The position numbers were made by a program, and so were the translations under genes. A stretch of DNA of 64,000 nucleotides from Strobilurus pachycystidiatus (Eukaryota > Basidiomycota > Agaricomycetes > Agaricales > Physalacriaceae). This document shows, one piece after another, positions 10,903-23,642 of the stretch (the stretch's first letter is position 1; each line of letters opens with the position of its first letter). The notes beneath the pieces were generated by a model. It did no database searches. It was given only the letters and a program-made list of their open reading frames with translations, and was not told the DNA's origin. The stretch lies in contig JAHLMK010000004.1 of the NCBI GenBank assembly GCA_019915135.1, positions 62,001 through 126,000 of the forward strand, read 5' to 3'.

Positions 10903-13224
10903 ATGCAGGCCATGCCGCCACCACGCCAGGCCACCTCTGACGACGACGAGCTGTCGCCGACCTCGCCCATCGACGACTCGGACGTGCCCTTGTCGCCGGC
11001 GCACGAAGCTGAGCCGATCCCAGGCCTGAACGGAGTTCCGGTGCGATGTGAGCCTCGGACTTGACTTCATTTAGCGTGTCGTCCATTCTAATCTTCCGCA
11101 GGGTACGATGTACGTCTTACACAAATCAGAATCCACGCCAAAAAGAAACCACTCATCCTTCTCGCCAGGCGGATCGTACGGAACCATACACTCGGATCAC
11201 GCCTTTCCAAGAACGCCATGACACTAGCGTAGAGTCTGTGCCGGCCTTCTTTCGCGTCTGCCCTGCGCCTTCTGACAATCCCCAGATTCTTCTACAAGCC
11301 CATTACCCTCACCACCCTCGCACTCGGCCTCACCTTGTTGGCGTATGTCGCGACCACCCAGGACGTCCTCGAGGAAGGCCGGGACAAGCGGCGCGTGTAT
11401 GTTGCTCCCCAGCCAGACCACTAACACCTTCGCTCATGCCCCATCTCATTGCAGTGGCGTCTACGCCGCCGTAGCCTCCTTTCTGATGTTCTCAATGATC
11501 CAGTTCCGCGACGGTCCCTTCATCCGCCCCCACCCTGCCTTCTGGCGTATGGTTCTGGGTCTCAATCTCCTTTACGAGCTCGCCCTCGTCTTCCTTCTCT
11601 TCCAAGATCTTTCATCAGCGCGAAGCATGATGACCTACCTCGACCCAGCACTAGGGGTCCCTCTCCCAGAAAAGAGTTACGCCGAGGACTGTACGTTCGC
11701 GCCGAAGACCATTTGGGTCAGTCGCTTCCCTTCACCCTCCTTCCATTCCATCTTTCGCGTCTCCACCCACTGACGAAAGAGCATGATCTATAGAACGCGA
11801 TTGACGTGTTTTGTCTCGCGCATGCTTTGGGTTGGTTCGGGAAGGCTATGATCCTGAGGGACTATTGGTTCTGTTGGGTAAGTTCGGCCTCTCCCCGTCC
11901 TTCTTTCCCTCCCACACACGTGCTTACGCCCCTTAAGATTCTGAGCATCGCGTTCGAACTCGCCGAATATAGCCTTCAGCACCAGCTTGCGAATTTTGAG
12001 GAAGTGCGTCCGCTCATCCATGTCGCTTTGCCTTTGCTCTCCTCCCCAATCATCCCATCCTTCCTGTTCTATCTTTCTCTCGTTGATCATGAGCTTGAAC
12101 TTACATCTGGCTCTAGTGCTGGTGGGATCATGTAAGGCGTCGATTCATTTCGCACGAAGCGTCCTTTCTTATCGATGACTTATCCCAAGTGGATCCTAGA
12201 CGTGCTAATCTGCAATTGGCTTGGCACTTATCTCGGTGCGTGACTACCTCCTACCCATCCACTTCCTTTCCGTCCGGCTTTCTTATTCCCATTCCCTTTT
12301 TCGTAGGTATGAAAGTGTGTCAGTATTTCGAAGTCAAGGTACGCCGCCGTCCCCGACCAACCCCATCCTCATCGCCGGGCACAACTCTGCCGACTGCACA
12401 TTTTTCGTCTACTTCTTTATCACGGATAACTAACTGACGTTATCTAGCCGTACGAATGGCGTGGCTTTCGCCAGACTCGCGGTCTACGCTCCAAAGCCCG
12501 GCGCGTCTTTAGTCAATTCTCGCCGCATGACTTCACTTCGTTCAAGTGGGGCACGGCGACGAGCTTTGGGAACTTCATCAGTGTGGTTCTCCTCCTGGCA
12601 GTCTTTCTGGCGGCGGAGTTGAATCCATTCTATTTCAAGGTAGGGCCCACCTGTCTTGCCTCTCATAGATAAGTGTAAATTCTACGGTTGACCCTTTCCA
12701 GGCATTCTTGTGGATGGAGCCAGACCACCCAATCGTGATCCTCCGGCTTGCATTCGTCTTTCTATGGGCGCTTCCTGCTGTAAGGGAGTTGCACCAGTAT
12801 GTCAATGATCCGAGGTATGCGCTCGTTCTGTTTCCACCTTCTTCTATCCATCCCTCACTCCCGTCTCTGTCTCAATTTTTTCCCTTCTACGCAAGTTTCG
12901 ATCTTTGTACTAACGTCATCCGTAGGAGGGCTGTCCGGATGGGTCAACACGTCTGGCTTCTCCTCGCCACCATCCTCACCGAGCTCCTCGTAATACGCAA
13001 ATGGAGCCAAGAAATACAATTTGCACCCTTTCCTCAGGCCGTTCGCCTGGGCTGGTCGCTCGGCGCTGTTCTGCTGGTTGGGTATGCTGTCTTCCAGGTG
13101 AGGTCATTTTCATATATTCCATGCGTCCAAATTCTGATGGATACGTTAGTTCGGTATACCGAGCGTCCGGAGATATGTCAGGAGGGAGAAGAAGAAGGCA
13201 AGGACCAAAACGAAGGTGCATTGA
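10903..13224 (+). CDS. Phosphatidylserine synthase, base-exchange (PSS1/PSS2) type
   Basis: Thirteen exons: 10903-11040, 11102-11175, 11235-11396, 11455-11716, 11794-11877, 11938-12003, 12117-12131, 12190-12235, 12307-12338, 12448-12639, 12702-12814, 12926-13097 and 13150-13224; 476 residues. Family blocks include RFFYKPITL, RDGPFIRPHPAFWRMV, DVFCLAHALGWFGKAM, SIAFELAEYSLQHQL, CWWDHWILDVLICNWLG, PYEWRGF and AAELNPFYFKAFLWM. The enzyme swaps the head group of phosphatidylcholine or -ethanolamine for L-serine at the ER, and several hydrophobic segments fit a multispan membrane protein. Exon 7 is only 15 bases and encodes CWWDH (263-267) at the family core. The acidic N-terminus ends in a Ser/Pro-rich part. 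The splice 11175/11235 uses a poor GAG acceptor, so the N-terminal 70 residues are less certain than the rest. Confidence 0.9.
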
Positions 13225-16200
13225 TAGGATGCCGAGGAGTGACAGCACAGGACGTTACAGCTGGAGAAGTTCGAGATGTTCGGTTTGTGCTTGACGACTG
13301 ACCGACCGACCGACGGCTGTCCTCCGTAGTCTTCGGTTCTCCTTATCTATGCATACATACATTCGCATAAACAGCAACATTTTTCACGTACATATGTCAT
13401 ACATACATGCCTTCATCCAAGATATCATAGTAAAGTAGCACCGTCTGTACCTTTCGTAGCTTGCATAATGTCTCCCACCCAACTCGTCGGCGCGCCGTTA
13501 AGTCCGATGGGCAGGGGAAGGTCCGGAAGGATGTATTAATGAAATAGACTCTGCCGAGAGAGGTGATCACGATCGGGGGGAGGTTGGGCGGGGCGGGGGA
13601 GGTAGTGCGGGAAGATCAGGGTTGAAGTGGGTAGGTGGGGGGCGACGCTGTGATGATGGAAGGCGAGGCGATGGAGGGGAGGAAGAAGATCCATGATTGG
13701 CCTTGGCCCGTGAAGGGGTTGGTAGCACGAGGATATCTCAGTGATGGGTGCCAAGGTGATACCAGGGCTTGTTATCTCTCGGTGATGATGCAATGCCATG
13801 CAATTGTGGTAAGGCTCAGTTAGGCTGGCGTGACGGGCTGATTCGTTTGTTCGAGTCTCGTTGGGCAATGACACCCCATTCTAATGATCATGAAATGCCA
13901 AAGTCGATGGAATGAGTTAGAACATAGGTTCTTCGGCAGACGTCGACATCGACGTCGAGGAATTGGCGTCATTGTGGCGCTTCTAGGCCGGACTCGTTCT
14001 GGATGAAGTGAGTAGGTAAGGAAGCATCGCTCACAGGGCCTCGACGCCGCCTTACTACATAGGTTTACTGCGTCAACGTTCCGTTTAGGGTAGACTCCGA
14101 CCGACATTGAATGGCATGTCTTGCCTTATCATCGATCGGCGATACACCAGTAACGGACCTTTTCCAGACGGATGCACATACAGTGATATACGTACTGAAC
14201 AGAGCACAATTTGAATCTCCGTACGCGCTACAGTAACACTGCCTTCTCGACTGCGAGTCAATCTCACCTCCATGCAGTGGCGAGCGCTTGCTCATCCTCT
14301 GTGTTGGGAGTAGCGTGTAGCTTACTGTATGTATGTGCGAGCTAATTGACAATGGACATGACGCGTACGCAGGGTGGAAATGAAATGCTTACCTTGTCAT
14401 GTTCGAACTTCGCGGGAAGGACAAAAACAGAACGAAAAACGTGTGATGTACATATATACATACTTGCTTCGTAATTTCGGAGAACGATGCGCCGCAAGTA
14501 TTCAGGATCCGGTGTGCTTCCATTGTTTGATGCGTGAAAGCTTCCATAACACGACTTGCCTGCCAATGTTGGCGCTACAGCTTCCATAAACCTCGCTAGG
14601 AAGTAGACTGAGTTGCCAGGGGAGAGCTACGAGCTGTCATACATGCCAGAGAAGGTGCTTTTGACATATAGTGACAGTGGGATCACGTACGCCGGTGTTT
14701 ACCGTACATGACAAACATCAGCGCGTTGCACTTCTCTTCATCTGCGTAGATGACAAGAATCGAGATTCTACGTACTTGAGACCTTGTTGAATGACATACA
14801 CGAGCGTAACGTAGTTCGGGTCCAAGACCGCGAGTTGTCAGTACCCACAATCTCCGGATTTCGCGGAACTTTCGAGAAGCCTCGAGACACGATAATGGGA
14901 AAGCAAGTTTTTCATTCTGGGATAACGGAATGTCGACGGAATACCTCCCTGTCCATGATATACACATTGTATATTCACAAGCGCGTGTATTGGGTCTTGG
15001 GATCGGTCTGATCCAAGGATCAACGCCACATCTAGTTCAAAGCGCTAACTTGAGGTGAGTGATGAGCGACTGGGACGAGTCCGGCGCTTACCCTTAGCCA
15101 GAGCCCACTCGAGCGCCAAGGAGTGCGTGCAAAAATGGAATGAATGAAAATACAGTTATCCCTCGCTTCCACAACCCCACCATCAATGAACTGGTTCGCA
15201 TCAGCGAGGGATGGCATGATATGGGAGTTGGATCAGAGATCACTGGGCAGTGGCCTGGTCGTTAGGGACCGCGCGACAGTGACTAGACTGGAGGGAGAAA
15301 GAAGACCGGATGTAAAGATGAGTCATACAATGATACATTGTGGCGCTACTCACCTGTGGATTCGTATGGGCATAACCGCTTCGGGCACAATTGCAGATTC
15401 GAGATGGAGGTGGATGAGGGAGCGGAAAGGAAACTGCATGTATCGATTCGGGTGAGATAGTGAACGGGTATGGTCCACCGTCGAGACAAGTGGCAGTGCG
15501 ACGTGGCGGGTGGAATGAATGATGGTTGGATGCTATGTATACTGTTTCACTGAACAAGGGATGGGGGAGGCAACGTCAAAGAATGCCGTTGATGTGACTT
15601 GAAGATTTCAGAGGTAGACCTACCAGGGACGACGCGTACGGCTAGACAAATCTTCTTACAGGCGGAACACGTTGAGAGCTGGGCACGAGACAGCAAGAAC
15701 TATGCAGCGAGATCAACTTGAAGACGTGTATGAGCTGTGGCCCATTGGTAGACGGATAGCTGGGGTGCTAAACAGCTAACGAGGGCCCGATAAGCAATGT
15801 TTTGAAGAAATGGGTCCAGAGACCAAGACTCGGTCGAGAGACCAAATTTGGCATGGCGAATCCTATGGTCTCGACACGACGGTGCGTATGCGTTAGCCAG
15901 GACTGTGATATAATTACTAACGATATACCTGATTGCGACGGCAGATTCTTTTTTCAATGGGCCAGTGAACAGGGAGGAGGATTTGGCATCTGCCTTCGTG
16001 AGCAGGCTAATGGCGGCTAGACCGTGAATCGAATGCAGGACACAGTCTAGCCCGTGATGGGTGGCGCATACCTCGGTTATCTGCCCATCCTTGTAGGGCA
16101 GCTGGGCAGGCAAAACCAAAGACAACGTGGGTGATGGAGAGCAGTGATACTAATAGTGGTCGACCTGATTTGCCGTTCCTGCGCTCGGCCAAACAAGACG

Positions 16201-16322
16201 CGATCAGAATTTTGGCAGGAATGATGATCGGCACGCTCTTCCCAGGCACCCATGTGCAGAATGGCATTCTCTCGCCGCCTTCCGCTCGTTGCTTTTGACC
16301 ACCATCTTACGCGGGTGCTGCC
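13225..16322. other. Gene-poor stretch, possible unrecognised minus-strand gene
   Basis: A short GACC repeat (about 13292-13311) and CATA-rich sequence follow the synthase gene. On the minus strand, short segments between about 13.8 and 16.1 kb have coding-like composition and splice-like borders (for example near 14490-14580). I could not join them into a frame or recognise a family, so no gene is called. Confidence 0.4.
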
Positions 16323-18941
16323 ATGTCCGGCAATCACTACAGGACAGTATCTCTAAGGGACGACGGCTTCTCGACGCCAATAAAGGAGGAGCACGAATTG
16401 GGCCCGGCGTCCCCGCTGCCACGAAACTCCGAGGATGACTTGATAGACATGGTGCGTTGTAGTATATCACATTTAGAATAGACTAGCTGATTCTGCGACT
16501 GTAGTATACGTCCGACGCGGGATACGTCGCTGGCGACAACAACAGTAATGTCGCGCTCACCCGCGCGGAACTGACGACAAGGAGGAATGCCAGGAACGGC
16601 GCGAAGTCCCACAACCTAGGACGATCCAAACCTGCATATCCATCCCCCTCCAGCTCAAGTGGCGGTTTCCTCTCCAATCCTCGCAAGAGGCGTATCCTCA
16701 TCATTGTTGTCTGCGTGTTCGTCGTGGTCGCCGTCGGTGTCGCTGTACCAGTCGCAATCCTTTCGTCGAAAAATAAGAGCTCTCCGTCATCTGGCGGAAG
16801 CAGCGGTTCAAAAAGCAATCTCGCGACCAGCGGGTCTGATGGGAGCACAGTGACAATGGCGAACGGAACAACGTTTACATATACGAATGCGTTTGGTGGC
16901 GACTGGGGAGAGGATCCTACAAACCCCTTTGCAGCTGGCGGCAAGGCGCAAAGCTGGGGTAAGCGCGTGGGTCAAGACGAGTGGGTCTGGGGCGAAGATA
17001 TCGTAAGAGGTGTTAATCTTGGGTGCGTGTTCGCCATGCCTCCTCCTGCTGAAGTCTAATTGAGTCTGCCGTTCTCTAGAGGCTGGCTTGGTACTTCTTG
17101 ACACGCTCTTTGGAAGCCTCGCTGACGTCCGTCCTCGTTTTTTAGTCACGGAACCTTTCATCGTGCCTGCACTGTACGAAAAGTATGTCGGCAAAAGCGA
17201 TATCGTCGTAGTCGACGAGTGGACGCTAGCCCTTGCCATGGACAAGAACCTCGCGACGGAGATGGAGGAACATTACAGCACATTCATTGCACGTTTTGCG
17301 CACTTCTTCCTGTCCGTTGTTCTCATCATTCATCCAGACCGAAAAAGACATTGCCGATATCGCTGGTTCCGGTCTTAACTGGGTACGCATACCAATAGGC
17401 TTCTGGGCCATCGAAGCCATCGGAGATGAACCTTTCCTTGTTGGGACATCCTGGTCCTATTTTCTCAAGGCTGTCGAATGGTGCAGGAAGTATGGAATAC
17501 GCATATATCTAGATCTTCACGCCCTCCCTGGCAGTCAGAATGGATGGAATCATTCAGGCAAGGCTGGTAGTGTCAACTTGTGGGTTCCTCGCGTTCTGTT
17601 ACATGGCGTAACTGAATCTTCTACGTGTAGCATGAATGGCGTCATGGGAGTCGCGAACGCGCAGAGGACTCTGACCTACTTGCGAATCCTCACGGAGTTT
17701 GTCAGTCAAGAACAATATCGCGACGTGGTGCCAATGTATGTTCCGACTAGCATCCTCGCCTGCGTCCTGAAACGACTCATGTTCCACTCGTAGGATCGGC
17801 ATCGTCAATGAGATTTTGTGGGGAACTATTGGCGAGACGTCTGTCCAGAGCTTCTATTATGCTGCGTACGAAGCCATGCGTGGTGCGACTGGTGTGGGCA
17901 AGGGCAATGGGCCCTATGTCGTCATTCATGAAGGCTTTCAGGGTGTTAGTCGCTTTCTCTACTCTCAATTTTGCGTCGTGCTTTTTCTTATTGGCCATCA
18001 CTTCCTTAGCCGGCCATTTGGGAGGGCTTCATGGCTGGTGCCGACCGGCTGGCCTTGGATCAGCACCCGTATCTAGCGTTCATGAGCGATTACACGGACT
18101 CGGTGGACGAGATGGCCAAGACACCCTGCTCTTGGGCTATCGCAACAAATCAGTCCTCGAAGGCCTTCGGCGTGACCGTTGGAGGTGAATGGAGTACGGC
18201 GATCAACAACTGCGGGAAGTGGCTGAATGGCATCGGTGCTGACGCGGATTCGCATTATGACTGTGGTACTTGGGATGATCTCAGTGTAGGTTCTTCATTC
18301 GTGAACTTGAGATTGTACCAACGCTTCGCCTTCTCCAGGCATATAACTCGAGCATGATTGCCGGTCTCAAAAACGTAGCCCTCGCCTCAATGGACGCCCT
18401 CCAGAACTTTTTCTTCTGGACCTGGAAAATCGGCGTGTCCACAGAACTTGGACGGTCGTCATCTCTGATGTGGGACTACCGTCTCGGCCGCGAGAAAGGC
18501 TGGATTCCCGAAGACCCACGGGAAGCCATAGGCCATTGTGCTTCTGTCCTCGGTTCCTCCTCGATATTTGACGGATCATACGCTGCCAGCGCCACTGGGG
18601 ACGCCTCCTCAGCAGAACCGTCACCGTCGCTGGCCTTCCCTCCGACTTCCCTGATGCCTTCCTTCTCACCTACACAGATGAGTTTACTGCCGACGTATAC
18701 GGCGACGGGGACCGTGAAGACATTGTTTGCACCGACGTTCACGAGTGCGCCGAGTGCAGCGGTTGGGGATGGGTGGTATAACGATAAAGATAACGGGGGT
18801 GCGTTCGTGCCCGTGTCGGGATGCACTTATCCCGAGTAAGTCGATCTCCCTTTTTAAATTCTCAAATTGTTAATCCATGTTTGTAGTCCATGGGATGCAA
18901 CGGCTGTAGCGCTCCCCACTGCGGCATGTACCGGGCCATAG
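16323..18941 (+). CDS. Membrane-anchored exo-beta-1,3-glucanase (glycoside hydrolase family 5)
   Basis: Ten exons: 16323-16451, 16505-17022, 17080-17090, 17146-17288, 17338-17579, 17631-17735, 17794-17944, 18010-18285, 18339-18835 and 18887-18941; 708 residues. The first 106 residues are cytosolic and Ser-rich. A single membrane span lies at about 107-129 (type II), then a Ser/Gly linker, then a GH5 domain beginning near RGVNLGGWLVTEPF. The acid/base Glu is E389 in IVNEILW and the nucleophile is E493 in GGEWS. YLDLHALPGSQNGW and WTWKI are further GH5 landmarks, and a Ser/Pro/Thr-rich tail follows. By family it trims beta-1,3-glucan at the cell surface during wall remodelling. Exon 3 has only 11 bases and encodes the core of GGWL. 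The intron 17289-17337 appears to begin with GC, not GT. Confidence 0.93.
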
Positions 18942-21900
18942 CCCTTTGCTCCTAGCAGCGGTGGACTTTCTTGGGATCTCAATCACGACGGATCTTTCTT
19001 TCGCATATATTTCTCTCCTTCTTGAGGCGGACTCGGACTAGGCTGATTTTATTGGGCTATCTATATTACGGACATTCGCTACTAAATTATCATAAATATA
19101 GATCTGTTGTATATATTCACCTGTACTTACAATTTTCTCTTGTATTCGCTACCTAACTATCTACTGAGTACTAGGTTTCTGTCGTTATTGATTAGAGTTG
19201 ATTGTGGACTACCGGAAGATCATGCTTCACTAAATAACGACCAAGATCCCCTTCGTCTGCCGCGCGAACATGGCCTGTATCTGCCTGCAGGCGAATAGAA
19301 TGCTTAAAGGTTGCCGAGAAGCGATGCGCGTCCACTACCCGTACATTAAACGTGCGTGTAGCTTCGCTTAAGAGCAGCATGTTCGTCAGTTCTGACCATC
19401 TCACCGCCCTACGTAGACTTCGAACCTACTCGAATGAGTGTCCTGTTTGTTCGCCTTTTTTGAGTGAGCGCCATTCGACTGGAAAGCTAAGATCTTACTT
19501 GGACGGACGTCCTTCGCGCTGAAAGATTTGACGAGTCAGTGTACAGACTCTACAGCTGCTACAGACATACTCGTCCTGCGTTTCTGTCATGCCCATTGAT
19601 TGGACCTGGTACGAGCACACTCAGATTGATGGACGTCGGCCTTCAGTGACATGACAGAAGAGAACATATCAAGGTTATGAACATGAGGGACAGCGGATAC
19701 CTTCACCTACCTGCATAACTTATGAACTCGCGATTGGGCTCCGACCAGCAGATCAGCCGTAATCGAATTGGCAGGGTACAATGGAAACATGCCCACACAT
19801 ATACGACACGCTATGCTCTCTTCGGGAACCTGTCTATTCAATAGATCTCAAAATGTGCCCTGGTGGAACGACGTGATACGTGGCTGTAAACACAAGTTGC
19901 CAGTGCATATTCACGAGCAAAGAGTCGAGCGGATCAATTCACCCAGCCCTATGGTGGCGGAAGTGTTTCAAGTGCACTGAATTGAAGATATCCTAAATCG
20001 ACCCAAGAGCATGCGAGCGACAGAAGCTTACTGTGACAGACTCCGGTGGGTTGCGAGAAACCAGCTAGGCCCGCCTTCAAGCGACAGGACTGCACAGTGC
20101 GCGCGAGTCATAAGTACGACACGGCAAGAAAGATGACATCATTGCCGCCGGCAAATCCAACTCTAGATCTGCGCTGCTCGGGTCCGTTCCTCACCACGAC
20201 GACGACAACTACCTGTTCGTCGTCGTCCGCCCAACGCCCGCATATGTTGCCATTTTGGACGTGCTCTACGCGTCGTACTCCTCGACCACCTGCGCAGCAA
20301 CCGCCAGTAAGTTTGCACGATGATGCATGATGCATGATGCTTTGGGCGTCGAAACGATGCGAGGCCCGAGCATGATTGCGACGTCATCCCTTCTAGTGGA
20401 TCGGATGTCGGGCCGTGAATCTGATTCTCCTTGTTTCCAATCCACCTCGTTCATGGAAACTGATGGAAAGTTGTTTGCGTTCATCCCTCGGTACTCGGGG
20501 AATAAAGGGCACTTGCTCTGCCTTCTCTTTGGCGTTACTGCCCTCCATCGTGCTCGGCTCAGACTACACACTATGTCTCAAATGAAAACTTTCCCAGGTT
20601 ACGCCAACAGGCCAATCGAGCAGCGAAAAATGAGGTGAACACTATCTATCTAATATGATCTTACTAGTTGGGCATAATCCTCACTTTCCATACTCTCAGG
20701 TAATTGCACCCTTATTTCAGCCCCACTTCTTCCGCCGAGCTGCGGACGCGACGCGAAACTGCAACGCGTGCTGACTTTGTTGCGGCCGCAACCTAACACA
20801 AATGATACGGTCAGGCGCACTTCTTTGCGAGAACGAGGCTCGCTGACGGACCCACTTGATGATCTTCAATTGCCGGAGGGTGATTATGGGGATCCGATTG
20901 TCAGTGTATCCTTCGCGACCAGTGAATTCCGGGCTGCAAAGGATTGTGAGTGCTTCGTTGCCCTTTCTTGGGCACAATGCTCAAGTCTTTGGAAGTTACA
21001 TTTGATCATTCGTCGCTCCCTCCTCGCGACATCACGAGCTGCCTTGTTTCCGTCGATCTTCCTTGCCATCCGTTATAATTGAATATAAATATGACGCGGC
21101 GTCCAGGTGGCGGCCGGAGTCCCCTGCACTAATCTCTCCTGCCGGATACCCTTACGTGATATATAAGTCATGGCATCGCCATGACGAATAAATCAGCCAT
21201 AGGTACATTCGCAACACCCGCATCATCACTTCCTCCGCTTATCATCACCCACCCCAAATCGCTCGTTCCGTCCTATAGCTGTTTTAGTTACGTAGTGCCC
21301 CACTCCTGCATCCTTTCACGCTGCAACACGCCTCCCGAGTCGGTCGACCATGTTGCTGGCATGCTGCACCCCGCAGTCACTTCAGTGCGAATCTACTATC
21401 TCACGATCTATGAAGTCCTTGACACCCCCGAGATCTCGTTAGATGAGTTTTCCACGTCTTTCTACTGTCATTTTTTGAGTACAATGTACATTACCTTGAT
21501 ACCCACTTTTCGACAGCGAACAAGCCCAAACCCAACAAGGTGCACGTAGAGGGCGCTCCGTCATGATCATGGTCAATTCGTCACTTCACCGTCACGTTCA
21601 GATACTTACACAATCTCTCACATTAATTCCGGATCTCCGTGGGATCCCTATTCCCATTGCCCTGTTATCCGGCTTTGCCGACTGTGATCATTGCTGTTGC
21701 CACAGTGCTGGATTACTGTTTTCAGTTCCAGAATCATTGTCTTCGACTTGCCGTTTCTTTGATCTGTACTCCCTGCCGGGCCTGTCCTGTCTCTCGTGGC
21801 TTTGGATCTCCAATTTCACCTGGGTGCATCAGACAATAGATGTATAAACGTTCGAAACATTTGGCGTGCGATACTTGGAGGTTCAATGATACAGATCAAC

Positions 21901-23642
21901 GGTGAGCGCTCAGTGTGTGTGATTCATTGTATGTGATCATTCCTGCAATGAGTCTACCTTGATCTCGTAACAAATACGTCCTCTGTCGGTGGTCTTGCCT
22001 ATGTATGACACCCCATGAAGGTAAATCTCTCAGGGCGCAAACAAGGAAGCTCTAGTCTGTGCGCATGCGGCCACTGTCCCGTCTACAGACTAGCTATGTC
22101 TACATGAGAAGACTTCCCGGGGCTTCATTGCATGTTCCTTGGGGAACTCCTGTATCGTACGAGTTATTATTTACATGGACTTTCAACATTGCTCACTGTT
22201 GCATCACGCGGACAACGCTTCACAGAGAAGCACTTGGCGTTGAAAGTTGAAAAAACACGTCTTGTAAGTATGCGTCGGTTCTGTTCCTTGCAGACCCTGG
22301 GCCGGAGGCATACATAAAGGCCTGAAGACGTGTCAGCTTCATGACGTCAAATATTCTATCATTTGCCTCCGCAGCGACGTTTTCTCCTTCAGTCTCTTGA
22401 CAGCGACGACCAAGTTGAGCTCTGCCACTGAAACGGTCTACGTATGGTACAAATAATTGCGCTCAATCCGGAATTCAGCTCACATTCAAGATCCGACGCC
22501 GAAAGCTCAGAATTCGGCAAAGGGAAGTAGCTGCATCGTCGGAGGGTCGTTCATCGCGGATCTCATGTTGATCCTGAGTATGCCCATGGTGAATCTCGTG
22601 TGCCACTGTTGTCTGTGGTCACTGTGCCATGATCCGTGACACCGAGAGCCGGATGCGGCCGAGACTCCATGATTGAGGCAATGACAACGAGGCATGTGTT
22701 TGCGGCGTCACCGCTGTCCACCGCCATCATACAAAAGATCCTCAATATCGGAGAGACGTTGAGACTCACCTCCAGGACTCGTAGAAGTCAATGTGAGGCA
22801 TACGTTCGCGGTGTGTCGTTCGAAGATTTCGGAAGAGAATTTCATTCGCTCTTTTATCAATCATGTCCAGGTCGGTCACTGTCTAGGTGATAGATGTGGG
22901 ACCTGCCTCGGCGATAGAATCCTCGTCAGACGATGTTATCTGGTCAGGCGGTATGCCATCAAGTGCTAACTAACTAGTGTTTCCACTCAATCGTACGTTA
23001 CTTCATCATCAGGAGCGGGATGAAGACTGTGTCAGTATGCAACGTCTTCCAAGGGAGAAAACTATGCCATCGCCTTCGGGCGACATGTCCTGAGCATGCC
23101 CGTCCCGTGTCTGGAAGCGGAACCAGGCGTGGCCCATCAAAACTCGGATCATCCACCGATTCGGAAATGGATGATTTCGGAGTACGCCCGCCCACCATGA
23201 CCACGCAATCCAGAAATTTTATTCCTTATAAACCCGGAGGAACCGCGCCGCCCTCCACATCCTCGCGCTTTGCATCGGCCTACAAACTGGAGAAGTATCG
23301 CCATCCCAACAAATCCCCATAGTGCAGTCTCGGAGTATATAGCCCCGAAATCAGGTGCCTCTCTCCATACTTCTCGTCACCTGCCTCCCCGTCTGACGAA
23401 GCTGTGCCTCCGTCTCTCTCACACGACATATAAGCGCGGCACAAGTGTCACCTTTGGAAGCCTCCCTCTTACCTACGCGCGCACATCGATCACTTGTATG
23501 TTATCACCTGCCATCCCTTAAAGGGGCATTCCCACTTATGACACGTTCCTTTGACAGAATCATACGCGACGAGCCATAAGTAGGGCATCGCAGCAGTCTG
23601 CCATCACATATTTCCATCCCATCCCAACCCACCACATCCAGC
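18942..23642. other. Long gene-poor gap (4.7 kb)
   Basis: No frame shows recognisable conservation. A 60-codon coding-like run (about 20131-20313, plus strand) has an Asp/Val-rich, well-composed peptide and a GTAAGT donor near its end. No second exon could be joined, so it is not called. The stretch just after 18942 is AT-rich, as expected for a terminator region. Confidence 0.45.

Noticed and set aside
13800..16200. Possible multi-exon gene on the minus strand
   Set aside because: Several short coding-like pieces exist but they could not be joined in phase, and no family was recognised.
20131..20313. Coding-like 60-codon run with a following GTAAGT
   Set aside because: No joinable upstream start or downstream exon and no recognised family.
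22563..22769. Minus-strand peptide with a CLVVIA stretch resembling a CaaX end
   Set aside because: The motif is internal and the frame runs on for many residues, so it is not a pheromone terminus.
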